64,000 nt of DNA, taken from positions 124,001 through 188,000 of the forward strand of contig JAEUWP010000333.1 in the NCBI GenBank assembly GCA_018524725.1, written 5' to 3'. Positions within the stretch are counted from its first letter, which is position 1. The number at the start of each line of letters is the position of its first letter. The notes under the pieces were generated by a model that was given only the letters and a program-made list of their open reading frames with translations, searched no databases and was not told the origin of the DNA. The position numbers and the translations under genes are program-made. Source of the DNA: Podaxis mareebaensis (Eukaryota > Basidiomycota > Agaricomycetes > Agaricales > Agaricaceae). Of the stretch, positions 19,660 through 29,758 are shown one piece after another.

Positions 19660-20272
19660 TACACCATCAGCACGGAAGCTGGCGAAACGATAGCTCAGTT
19701 TATCCAAAGGTCCTTGGACATGAGGATGTGGAAGTCGTCAGCTGACGTTGAACTCAGCTGGGGGACCGCAGCACAGAAGAAGTTGGAGCTTGCAGACAGT
19801 TAACAAAATGGAAAGTTACAGGAGTACGAAGTTAGTTGGAGGTCATCGAATATGATGGCCGAGGCACTTGGAGTATGACTCAGCGGAGAATCAGCACGTC
19901 CGTGGAAGATTTAGGACAGCTGAACAATGAATTAGGCGCAAGTCTTGTCATAAATTGCGGAGACATCGTCAGTCATGATTCTTGAGTGAACGGCAACACC
20001 GTTGTGGGACGCTGCCGCGGGCAGAAGTTGCTCTTGCTACCCCTTTGGTGCAGAAATTCCCGCACAATAGCTATTAATGGAAAAGAACCTATACGAAGAA
20101 GCAGGACGTCAGAAAGGTCAAAATGCGTATTACTGTTTTATCAAACAGCATCATCATAGACGCATGCGGAGAGTGCCCAATAGACAGCGGAAGGACATAA
20201 TCTCAGACGGGCAAATACGAATTCAGTTAGCGACCAAATTAAATACAACCTTCAATAGTTGCGCACCGCAAA
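19660..20272. other. Spacer between GMC D and QTRT2
   Basis: Upstream DNA of D, weakly similar to the regions upstream of B and C (gtggaagatttaggacagctga against gtggaggatttagggcggctca). No gene. Confidence 0.55.
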
Positions 20273-22027
20273 TTACAGTTCTACAGCAGTTCCAAGCGTC
20301 CCCTCCTCTTGCTTCACCTTCTCCCTCGCCAATCTCCCCTTTCCTCTCGCCAAATCAACATCCCGCCACATCATCCTGGCCTCCTCAAACACCTTCAGCC
20401 CCTCATCATAAACCTTCCCGAACCTTTTCACCTCTTGATCCCAGTCTCCAGGTCGATTGCTTAACAACTCCCGGATCCCCAAGAAGAATTGGTCTAGGAC
20501 AGCAAGATTATGCAAGACGAGAAGTGAGTGTGCAGACATTTCGTGCGTATGGAGAAGGTGGTGTACATAGGCACGCGTGAAGCTCGGTTTTATCCTCGGT
20601 TCGGTCTGGGGCGCTTGTTCACCGGAATAAGAGGGGTCATCTGCTCCGTGGTAGATTCGCGTTGTGGGCGCAGTTGGTGCACATGCGCGACAGCTGCAGG
20701 GCGTGGAGCCGAACGCGGAGAAGTCGTGGGTGTATACGCCGTCGTAGAGGTTGTGACCTATGTTGAGTTTGCCGTTCTCTCTCGTCTTGAGTGAGGGAGA
20801 TGATGAGGGTGCTGGGAACGTGAAGTCGAGGGCGATGCCGATATCCCCCGCACGTTGTACCCAGTGGGCGTCAAAGAGGTCGATACCGACGGAAGAGATG
20901 AGGCGGAGAATCTCATGAGGCGTTTGAACTGTGTTCACGAGCCTGAGTTTTGTTATTGGTAAGGACTCGAGGGACGCTTGTAGGAGAGGAGATAGTTGGT
21001 CTGTATGGAGAGGTATAACAGGGTCGAGATTGACTTCGGAAGGAGAAATTGGCGCCGGCTCTTGCACTGTGGGCGGTGTCGGAGGAATCGACTCTGCTGG
21101 GGGATAAAAAGGATTTTGATGCTTCTTCTCGGCAGCTTCGAGGGATAGGCGGATGGGAACAAGGTCGAAGGCATAGCCGATGATGCCTTGATCAAGGTTA
21201 TGAAACGGTTTGATGAATTCAGCTTCGGGGCCGAAAAGTTTCTCTGTGAGGCTCTCGGCGAAAGCTTTGCGAGCAGGAATACTAGCTGCGCCAGCCATAT
21301 GGACTAGGACATTGGGCTTATACTCGCCATGAGGAGGAGGAGCGATGATACTGGCCAGCCATGATGCCGATCTTTCAATGCTCTTCGTAAGGCGTTTTTG
21401 GGAATATGGAGGACGGGTGAAGGGCGTGTCGGTCAAGGCGAAGACAATATCCGGCTTACATGAATAAGTATACGATTTCCATTCGCCCGGCGCGACCTGC
21501 CACTGCTCAGGAACGAAAGAGGTCAAAATGTCGTGGTGACTCACCTTCCGGACACCTCGTAAACTATAGGCAGAAACATGGGTGTTTCCGTTCGGTGGCA
21601 TTTCTCTCCCATCCGCAGGATCTCTGACGGACATCGATAATACATGTTTGTCGGACGAGTAACCTAGAAACGTATGCAATGGAGTTTTGCCATGTACGAG
21701 AGTCGGTACTGGTGGGAGAACGTCCAAGCTGTAAGGTACAGGAAAGCAAAAAAAAATGAGTGAAATGGCTTACCAGAGGAATCAAGTTACTCACAAACTT
21801 TCGAAAGGAACGTTAACCCAGCGAATCCCGGTAGATCCATAATGATCGCGTGAGAGATGGGGAATGACACCCCGCGAGGTCGACGTCAAAAAATTGGGTG
21901 TTGGGATCTGAATTTCGTTCGGTTCATCGCGTTTCAGCAGAGCATTGCCCAATCTTGGACCAAAGCGGGTTGTAGAAGGGGTGAGAAGAGAGAAAGAGAA
22001 CCCAGGAAGAGGAGACAATCCCGACAT
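20273..22027 (-). CDS. Queuine tRNA-ribosyltransferase accessory subunit 2 (TGT family)
   Basis: Non-catalytic partner of the eukaryotic tRNA-guanine transglycosylase, which puts queuine at the wobble base of GUN-anticodon tRNAs. Exon 1 (from ATG 22027) carries FSLLTPSTTRFGPRLGNALL and TSTSRGVIPHLSRDHYGST, the usual N-terminus of this subunit. An intron near 21730-21790 leads into LDVLPPVPTLVHGKTPLHTF. The body has CKPDIVFALTDTP and FGPEAEFIKPFHNLDQGIIGYAFD. The zinc site is CSCRAC followed by SFTRAYVHHLLHTHEMSAHSLLVLHN, whose His would be the fourth ligand. A 42-nt gtgagt...gcag stretch near 21500-21545 is in frame and may or may not be spliced. About 560 residues. A housekeeping gene copied twice more in decayed form nearby. 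Confidence 0.9.
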
Positions 22028-22318
22028 ATGATGGTGGGCGGAACTCTTTTTTGTCGGCGCTCATCAAGGTGTACCTGCCAAATTTGGACTAGCCCCGATG
22101 TATAAACAGCCCAAACTCGTCGCGCGAATTTCACCTCTTCTCGATTGAGAACGCGCTCGACATTGTCACAAGTACGCGCCATCACCTGATCGGGCTAACA
22201 GCAAACTATCTCACTGTTGTAGGCGTGGCAGACCTTGTTGTCGTTTGGTTCCCTTTGCAATTCTTTGCTATACATCATGCCGCTATACCTCACACAAGCG
22301 GTACATCGAAGAACCTAT
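22028..22318. other. Short spacer upstream of QTRT2
   Basis: Holds the QTRT2 promoter and the 3' UTR of the next minus-strand gene. No separate gene seen. Confidence 0.5.
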
Positions 22319-23326
22319 CTATACAACTGAAGGAACCACTACCGGTCGATTGTGATAACCCTCCAGTTCGATATCCTTCTCCTGCAGCTCAACTCGCGAG
22401 GGCACCAGCCCCGGTACAGCGAATAAACAAACACAGAGAAACTCGGGCAGAGTCGACAAGGGATACCACGACGCCTCGTGCTGTGCCTTCGACACTGTTA
22501 TCACGTTGTATATCATCCGAACGAGTAGAAGTGCAGAGATAACACCCAAGATAGACCCCCCATGTTTATCAACAAATGAGGACGCCACGTTTTTTATCCC
22601 TTGATTCTAATATCAGCAACAGTCGATCGTTTAAATAAAACTTTCCTCTCACTTGACGCTTGGAAATGGATGAACACTGCCGCTCTCAATAACTGCGCAG
22701 CTGTCAGAACAAAAAGAAGCCATATTCCGATCTGTCGCTGGGTACTCCCAAGATCCCGCTTAGCAGCAGAGTCAGAGACAAATTTAGTCGTTCCCGTGAT
22801 GCCCAAAGCGACGGCTGTTGCGTTGACAAGGAGAAATAGCTTTTTGCTGGTGAGAAAAGCAAGGACAAAGTTTCTGTAGCGTAGCCCCGCCATCCGTTCT
22901 CTGTTATGATAGTTCAGTGGGGTTTTCCGTTGTTGTACTGGAGTGAGAGGTGGTACGACGTACCGGTCAGCCTGGAGACTGAACGTGGAGATTAACAAGC
23001 CTGTGAATCCGACTCCAAAGAGTATGAGATCTGCAACCAGTAAATTGAGGCTTTGGGCAGCTGAACCCGATCCAGCTAAGACTGCACGTATAGCAAATGC
23101 AGCGATTCGGACTGTATTTAATGTCTATCAGCCCCAAGAGATGTGGTAGTTGAAATCACAGGAACGAACCAAGGCAGAAGATGGTAATGAGTATATGAAC
23201 AAAGTTGAATCGGGATACTGCGCGCCAGGAAAATAACAATGTTAGAGGCGCGTAGAGACTTGTGAATACGACTGCAGCAGGGAGAGACTGGATTCCGAGG
23301 AACGAGGCAGGGGATATTATCGACAT
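22319..23326 (-). CDS. Seven-helix fungal membrane protein (RTA1-like / DUF7702-like)
   Basis: Start ATG 23326 (MSIISPASFLGIQSLPAAVV). A first intron of about 58 nt joins ITIFCL-VRIAAFAIRAV. A second, 53 nt, runs from tca-a/gtgagagg to caag/gg and joins FIHFQAS-SRIKNVASSF; without it the frame stops at 22594. Helices: PAAVVFTSLYAPLTLLFSW, LLVADLILFGVGFTGLLI, FLLVNATAVALGITGTT, IGIWLLFVLTAAQLLRAAVF, ILGVISALLLVRMIYNVI, LPEFLCVCLFAVPGLV. The order and the closing LPEF...PG helix resemble fungal DUF7702/RTA1-type proteins. Family name tentative; the ligand or role is unknown. Confidence 0.75.
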
Positions 23327-23654
23327 CACTGATCAATTGTTAGGAGTCTGGATAGCAGCTGCTTATGAGTGAAGCGGCAGAAGGAAGGAAAGGTGTTGAA
23401 GAGCGACCTAGAGGCTATATGCGATTACTTATACCAGGGCCTGCAATGCAACAAATCCCGAAAAAACCATAAGACCTGTGCCGCAACCCAACGTTCGGCT
23501 CCCTTATCCGACAACCTCTGTGCCGTAGGAATGCCGATGCGCTAGTGCACTGGACACACAGCTGAATCCCTCCCTGTTTGCGGCTCGTAGGTATTTTTGG
23601 ACCCTGTATCCAGTTTTGTCTTGCACAGCCGAGATGAAATTGGGCATGCTGCAG
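23327..23654. other. Spacer; no gene
   Basis: Promoter side of the seven-helix gene. No coding frame recognised. Confidence 0.5.
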
Positions 23655-24010
23655 TCAGTGCCTGCAGACTAGTGGGGGCATCAGCTCGTGCTACATATTT
23701 CAAGTGTTCTACTCCAGGCTAGTCATTATAAGGGGTGGTTCCTTTGAAATGATACGCTTCACGCCGGCGGTTAGTTCTTCTTGATAACTATCGCGGGTGC
23801 TGAAGGCACGCCCCACACGCTCAGGAAACTTATATGCTATCCACAGGTCTATCTGGACTGCGGCCCGCGCAGTTAAGAGCTGAGAATTCGAGAAGCGTGC
23901 CAATGTGCTGCGTGTTGATGATAATAGGTATGGATGAACGTCACCACACGACACAGGCATGACGGCAGGGTTATTTCCACCTCGTAGATTTTGGCCACCG
24001 TGCAAATGTC
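23655..24010. repeat. Segmental duplication, copy 1, left part
   Basis: Matches 24590-24900 with many substitutions (gcctgcagactagtgggggcat against gcctggagactagcggggacat, and cgagaagcgtgccaatgtg against cgagaagcgtgccaaatgtg). Near its right end it still resembles exon 1 of the CFEM fragment (catgacggcaggg...), then jumps to sequence matching about 25660, so the middle was lost in this copy. Confidence 0.7.
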
Positions 24011-24590
24011 ACACACCCTTACTCGAACTCATCTACAACGGCAGTGCAGTATGATCTTTGGATTCGATGTCTTTCGGAACGCTATGGTAGAAGACTACTT
24101 GTGGTGTACCGACACCGAGCTGTACGGTGATCGACAAAGAGTCCTTGAAAAACGTGTGTTGTCCCTCACGGGTACAATTTGGGTACAACCTTAGTGATAT
24201 AAATATCACTACCTTTAATGCTGTATTACATCCGGACAGGGGTACTAATATGGACAGGCGACAATGACGAACACTTGGGCACCTCTAAGGCGGGAAGCGA
24301 CGGCAACGGCGGCTGTGCCTTCTCGATCCTCAAAATCGAATGGGCCATCGATGGTATTAGGCTAAGGTAACAAATAGTATAACCTGCAAACGATGACATT
24401 ATATAATTGAAAATATCTCTTCTGTCAAGTCTCATCAAGAGCGTGAAGATAAACAGTAAAGAGCCTCGGCCGGGTCCTGAATAGCTTTCTAAAACACGAA
24501 TAGATCCGTCTCCGTTGGATGTCCTAATCATAATCCTCATGCCCCATATACTTTCTAAAGATTTCAAGTTGCTGTAGGCGTAGTAAGTCA
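24011..24590 (-). pseudogene. Truncated copy of the F-box gene 3' end
   Basis: Reads as the worn 3' end and downstream flank of the intact gene at 26110-27552. Shared DNA includes gagctgtacggtgatcgac, gatataaatatcactacctt and the coding end whose translation resembles RALGSSSGPDLDLLPFIF of the intact locus in the same frame. It stops where copy 2 of the duplication begins. No start and no F-box part. Confidence 0.8.
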
Positions 24591-24850
24591 GGTTGCCTGG
24601 AGACTAGCGGGGACATTACCTCACGTTACAGATATTGAGTATTTTACTCCACGCCAATCGTCGTCAGAGGTAGCCCCTTTGAAGACGATACACTTCATTC
24701 TGGCGGTCAATTCTTGTCGATAACCATCGCGGGCCGTTGAAGGCATGAAGGCACGTACCACACACTGAAGCTACACCTATATTCATTGCGCAGTAATAGT
24801 TGACACTTCGAGAAGCGTGCCAAATGTGCGGCAGTGCTGATGACCATGGT
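24590..24850. repeat. Segmental duplication, copy 2, left part
   Basis: Partner of 23655-24010. Here it is followed by the CFEM and GH3 fragments and then by the complete F-box gene. Confidence 0.7.
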
Positions 24851-25170
24851 GACTGGATCTGTTGTCTCCGTATCTTGTGACATGACGGCTTGTTTAGCCT
24901 TCCCCGCGGCGAGTGCCGGCTGTGACCGTAGGCCCGTTCCCTGCCATTCATTGAATTGGACTTGTGAATATAATCATGTAGTACCCACATAACCTGTGTT
25001 TGCACAAACCCCGACTTCCAAGCTGCTGCTACTGCCTGCCTTGAGGAAAACCGTACACCTGAGGAGGTTGCTGCCCATCTAGGGTCCCAGTGTGCTTCCG
25101 GTTTTAGCATGTATTTCACCATCTCAGCTGATGACCTCGTGCTGACGATTTCTGCCCAACAGCCCCCGCT
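24835..25170 (+). pseudogene. CFEM-domain gene fragment
   Basis: Plus strand reads CDMTACLAFPAASAGCD, an intron-like stretch (gaccgtaggcccg...acataacc), then VCTNPDFQAAATACLEEN and EVAAHLGSQCAS. Base for base this follows exon 1 end, intron 1, exon 2 and intron 2 of the intact CFEM gene at 28014-28643, including its acceptor (ctcagctgatgacc...cccaacag). One CFEM cysteine (intact LQANC) is Arg here (LEENR). No signal peptide or GPI tail. The CFEM core is open, so a diverged live exon cannot be fully excluded, but the missing ends argue for a relic. Confidence 0.8.
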
Positions 25171-25174
25171 TCCG

Positions 25175-25645
25175 CGCCAGCATAAACAAAAGAAGATAGA
25201 CCTCTTCCAGGGACCATTCATCGATGATATTGTTTTAACCAAATCTATCATTTTCTTTGTCGTTTCTGATGTAAGCTGGTCGGCAGGACACAACGTCAGA
25301 GGCTGGGAGCACATACACAAAATCTTTGATAGCCGATCCAATACCGCCCTTGTGAACACCATTAATGTCTGCACTCGCAATGATACCAGACAAGTATGGA
25401 TCTTCGGAAAGCTCTGAAAGTTCTAAAGATGTCGTCAAACCATCATCAGATTATCAACACGATCAGGATGCACACCCTTTCCGCGAGAGGGTTCTAGGCG
25501 AAAACGAGTTGAGAATTTATGCTGAGCAAAGGGGAGGAACTAATCCGTTGGATATTGCAAGTTGGGTGCGAGGGTGATAGAGATGGCCCCTTAGCTTAGC
25601 TTCGCAAGCTTTACCAACTTGCTCGAGAAGTTCGCGATCGGACGT
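25175..25645 (-). pseudogene. GH3 beta-glucosidase gene fragment
   Basis: Minus strand reads [20 protein letters not shown] and KGGIGSAIKDFV, an intron, then NDKENDRFG, matching [20 protein letters not shown] and NDKENDRLG of the intact gene at 29759-33097. Upstream (25640-25440) introns and exons also match, with stops. It ends inside the [14 protein letters not shown] exon and abuts the CFEM fragment tail to tail within a few bases of 25175. All catalytic parts are missing. Confidence 0.88.
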
Positions 25646-26109
25646 AGCGGCCCACAGATGCTGTACACCCGTACTCGAGTTCATTTACGACTGTAGTGTA
25701 GACAGTTCCGGCTTGGATGGTTTCCAGAAGACTAAGGCAGTGGATAAGTCGTAGTGTTTCGCTGGCATCGAGTTGTACGGTGATCGACGAGGAGCCCTGA
25801 AAAACGCGCGTCGTCTCTCAAAGATCCATTTGGGTATGACCTCAATGATATAAATATCGTTACCTTCGATGCTGTATTTCATGCGAGAAGGTACTAATTT
25901 TGACAGGAAAAGGATGAAAGATTTGAGCATCCGTAGGATGGGCGGTGGTGGCAACGCCAGAATCTCGATTACTAGTGATTAAGCTGTACTTCGTGATTTC
26001 ATATAGAGAATCAGTGGTCCTCCCCAATCCTGGAAATCGGGTGGGTCATAGATGACATTAAGCTAAGGTAACAAGTAGTAACAAGTAGTATAACGTGCAA
26101 TAAATAATA

Positions 26110-27552
26110 TTATACAATAAAAAAGGTCTCTTCAGTCAGGACCTCATCAAGCGGATGAAAATAAACGGTAAAAGGTCTAGGTCGGGTCCTGAAGAGCTTC
26201 CTAAAGCACGAATAAATCCAACTCTGCTGGATATCCCGATCGTAATCCTCATGGCCCACGTACTTCCTGAAGATCTCGAGTTGCTGTAGGTGCGGTAATA
26301 CAGGTCGATGAGGCGGGGGTCTAAGTTTGATAGCGGATACAAGGTTGTCCGACGCTGCGTCAATACCTAGATACGTCAGATGTTGCAGTTCTTTGATATA
26401 TAGAATATTAAGTAGAGATTCTTCAGGCATCGTCGCATCGATGATGGTGAGTGTTTCCAGATTGCGACGCTTAGATGAATACCTGATGAATCTGGCTAAG
26501 GCACCTGCGATTGCACGAGGGCCCTCATCGGGCCCGAGTGGATTCTGAACAACGCGAAGAGTAGTAAGGTTGGGAAGGATGAGGTTGTGATAGAACTGGA
26601 CGGGTGACGAGTGAAACTCCACATCCAGGTTTTCCAAGGTTCCGTGGGTTATCGGGGGAAGCAACAAAAGATCAGAAGGATTTTTGATGAAAATTCCTCT
26701 AGCCCGGAGTTCGAGGAGCTGATGTGACACCTTCAATATCGACCAAAGGTCAGACTGCGTGATACGACCTCCACAATTGATGCTGGTCAGCTTGCTCCAG
26801 CCAGGGAGGTTGAGTGGGGGTGGGAGATCGACGGTGTTCCAAGAAACGCCATGAAGTGGTGCTGCTTGGAAGATGTGTGACCAGAGTCGATTGACCTCGG
26901 GACTAGGATCAGCCCAAGGAGGAAGCTCCAGATGAACGTCTTCCAAGCGCCGCAGGAGTCGCGGGTTTATCCTTGACAGGGCGCACTGATACTCTACACA
27001 TCGAATCTCGAGGTGGAGGCTCTGCCAATATGACGAATACCCAATTAGCGCAGATAGTACTTGGTCCGTTGCCTCCTCCAGTTCGTGAGGTGCACAACCA
27101 GGGTCTATTTGGATGAGCTTAATGTTCGTGAGTGTACGTTTGGCTCGGCTCAGCCATGACCTAACCGCGTAAGCCTGCCTGTAGAGGGGTCCAACAATGC
27201 AGATCGAAGACCAGAATGAGGGGATAGATGAGATGACCGCGCGCCAGTATGAGCAGATATGTGCAAGGGTGAATGGGCTAATTTGTTGTGATATGTTGTT
27301 GTAAATTCCCGGTTTCAGAGGACCATCGCCCTTTCGGTAGACGATCGGACTTGAGTCAAAGTATAGCCGAAAAATTCGATGTAAAATCTCGTATGGTAAG
27401 CGATTGACGGCTTTTCTCCCCAGGCCCTTGGTAAACATGGAGTATTGTGCATCCATATAACTCCTAGGTGTTGGAGGTAGTACCGGCGATAATGGTGCTA
27501 TGTTGACGTCGAGTATGTCAGCGTAGCTGTGAAGGGGCAAGGGCAGTGACAT
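26110..27552 (-). CDS. F-box-like / LRR-type protein, 480 residues
   Basis: Single open frame from ATG 27552. Residues about 45-110 look like the F-box-like domain common in Agaricomycetes: RKAVNRLPYEILHRIFRLYF, then SPFTLAHICSYWRAVISSIPSFWSSI (the LA.VC..WR....s.P.LW pattern). The rest has irregular leucine-rich strands (LRRLEDVHLELPPW, LRARGIFIKNPSDLLLLPP, NLETLTIIDATMPEESLL). By family knowledge such proteins recruit substrates to SCF ubiquitin ligases; these families are greatly expanded in mushrooms and their targets are unknown. Its 3' end was duplicated to 24011-24590. Confidence 0.85.
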   Translation of the reverse strand: MSLPLPLHSYADILDVNIAPLSPVLPPTPRSYMDAQYSMFTKGLGRKAVNRLPYEILHRIFRLYFDSSPIVYRKGDGPLKPGIYNNISQQISPFTLAHICSYWRAVISSIPSFWSSICIVGPLYRQAYAVRSWLSRAKRTLTNIKLIQIDPGCAPHELEEATDQVLSALIGYSSYWQSLHLEIRCVEYQCALSRINPRLLRRLEDVHLELPPWADPSPEVNRLWSHIFQAAPLHGVSWNTVDLPPPLNLPGWSKLTSINCGGRITQSDLWSILKVSHQLLELRARGIFIKNPSDLLLLPPITHGTLENLDVEFHSSPVQFYHNLILPNLTTLRVVQNPLGPDEGPRAIAGALARFIRYSSKRRNLETLTIIDATMPEESLLNILYIKELQHLTYLGIDAASDNLVSAIKLRPPPHRPVLPHLQQLEIFRKYVGHEDYDRDIQQSWIYSCFRKLFRTRPRPFTVYFHPLDEVLTEETFFIV

Positions 27553-28013
27553 GACGGCTGGTCCCTGGAATGAGCGGCAAAAGGTATAAAGGGCTCAGGA
27601 CACTGACTTACCGTAGACCTGGAGGGATCAGAAACGTGCTGGAGGAAGGACGGGTGCTTGGAATTTATGCGTCCCAAGTTACCTTGGTAGCCTTGTATTT
27701 TCTTAACACAAGGGTTCTTTTGTCATTATGTTCAGTCCTTTCAGATCGGGAAGGCATCGGGATCTTCGGTGTGCGAATCTGGGGAAAACAACGTGAACAT
27801 GGCAGCGCGTCCTTGTGGGAGCGTGCTCACAACTAGTCTAAGTAGCACGGAGTACTGAGCGCTAAGCAAGTCTTTGAGAACGATAATTCCACGTGACAAA
27901 AAGTGGTGTCATACATCATATCATCTCATCATATTTCACTAGAAACAACGCATACAAGCTCTAGAAAGACAGACAATGAATCATAAAATATTGTTCAACG
28001 AATGCGAGAGACT
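27553..28013. other. Intergenic; no gene
   Basis: F-box promoter and CFEM 3' UTR. Nothing else recognised. Confidence 0.5.
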
Positions 28014-28643
28014 TTAGAGTGCGGCAGCAACAGCACCCAAGAGACCAGCGACAAGAGCCCAAGCACCACCAACAACAGAGGCACTGGCAGCGTTGGAGGT
28101 AGCAGCGGGAGACTGCGAGGCGGTATTCGAAGCCGGTGACGTGCTGGTGGCAGATGGGGAACCGCTCCCGCTGGCTGCTCCACCAGAAGCGGAACCACTG
28201 GGGGAGGCTGTTTGAGCGGGAATCATCAGTGCGGTCTTCAGCTGAAACGGTACGTATACTTACTAGAACCGCACTGAGATTGTTGGAGGGCAATAGCGGC
28301 AGCAACCTCGTCAGATGTGCAGTTTGCCTGAAGGCAGGCAGTAGCGGCAGCCTGGAACTCGGCAGATGCGCAAACACAACTTATGTCGGCACTATATGAT
28401 CATGTTCACGCGTTAAATCCAATGGATGACAAGGAAATGGGCATACAAGGAACAGCCGACGCTCTGCGCGGCGGGTTGAACACAACCGATGATACAGGGC
28501 GAGATACCGGCAGCACCAGAGGGAACAGGGACAGCAGATCCAGTCGCCGAGCCGGTGACACTCTCGCTTCCGCCTGAGCTAGAAGATTGAGCAACGGCGG
28601 CAGCAACAAAGGCGAGAAGTGTGAATTTGGCGTTGAAGATCAT
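28014..28643 (-). CDS. CFEM-domain GPI-anchored cell-surface protein
   Basis: ATG 28643 begins the signal peptide (IFNAKFTLLAFVAAAVAQ) and a short Ser/Gly linker. The CFEM domain follows: CIIGCVQPAAQSVGC, then after intron 28380-28446 FCVCASAEFQAAATACLQAN, then C...SQCGS. That makes eight cysteines in the expected spacing. Intron 28208-28263 leads to a Ser/Ala/Gly-rich stalk and a hydrophobic C-terminus (GGAWALVAGLLGAVAAAL) typical of a GPI signal. Known CFEM proteins bind haem or act at the cell wall; the haem-binding Asp is not evident here, so that role is unsure. Divergent from the GH3 gene. Confidence 0.92.
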
Positions 28644-29758
28644 TGTAGTGGAGGTGAAGGACAAGGGCCTTGAGGACGCGAAAGGAACAATATCGACCCA
28701 CTTTACGTTTGAGTGTGAACAGTGTCCACACTTGCTTGTTTGCTTTTCCACGGTCATCATCCGTCCCTTGTTCGACAGCGCACTTGCTCTCCCGCCTTGT
28801 TTGTCAATGTCCCTCAAGACTCGTTCTGCCCCTGAGGTCTTCCCAGCACATATCCATATCTTTGTGCTTGAGGTTGAAATGGTAATAAGCACTATACCCG
28901 GGGAAGCAAGCGCCGTATAGAAATGGAGGTCACAGGGGAGAACTTTCTTCCCGAGTGCCGCTCTAAGATTCCCTCCATCCAGCCGTTCATCCATTTCATC
29001 TCGCTTCCTCTCCCGAGGGCCGAGCCTCCGACGGAGTGGACGTCGTCTTGCTTCGAAAACCATAAAAGCGTCCGGATCTTGTCGGAATCTAGGTGGCGAA
29101 CTTGTCAATTTCTGTTACATGGAGAATTTTTGAATACAAGTCGCAATTGGTCGGATGTACTCCTCTTCCATATTGACTATAAGCGTGGATCCCCCACATT
29201 GTTGTGGCGCAGAGGAGTTCGTCGATGGATTCGCCGGACACGATGTTACGTATGATATTTCTCTACGTTTCTGGGGATCCAAACAGCCCTGGCCTTTCGT
29301 CTCTGGTAACTTCTGTGCTTCTTTTGAGGCTCAAGGTAAGCAACGTTCGAATGCATTTTGGAAGGAGACTCACAAGATAATCGCCTTAGAGTTCACCGCC
29401 CCATGGATACCTGGACCGAACTCACGCCGCAATATTGGCAATATAATCCCATGGTTCGAAACCGTGGTCACCCTTTATCCATAAAGAACAATGACAACCA
29501 ACTATATCACTGTAATTCCTACCCCAATCGCCAGAAAAACGAAGCTATCCGAGGAGCTGGCACACAATATGGCAAATGAAATCGTCAGCTGAGTCGCGGA
29601 AAATGCCCGGGTAATTCCCCAACCCGGCTAATCCTCGGGTTAAATACAGTTTCTGCTAGACTCCTTCACAACCTATAAGGACCGCACATCCCCTGATAAA
29701 ATGGCTTTATCTTACGACTCGCTATCGCATCCATCTCTCCACAGCCAATCTCACGAAT
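28644..29758. other. Divergent promoter region of CFEM and GH3 genes
   Basis: Holds both promoters. No coding frame with family-like content; an open plus-strand stretch near 29155-29484 has no support. A TATA-like tataagg sits near 29677, about 80 bp before the GH3 ATG. Confidence 0.5.

Noticed and set aside
22594..22998. Separate 134-residue gene ending at 22594
   Set aside because: A 53-nt GT-AG intron joins this frame to the LPEF-containing exon; it is one gene.
28644..29108. Extension of the CFEM frame upstream of its ATG
   Set aside because: The extension lacks family content; the ATG at 28643 starts a clear signal peptide.
29440..29475. ggttcgaaaccg as a possible tRNA T-arm
   Set aside because: No acceptor, D or anticodon stems fit around it.
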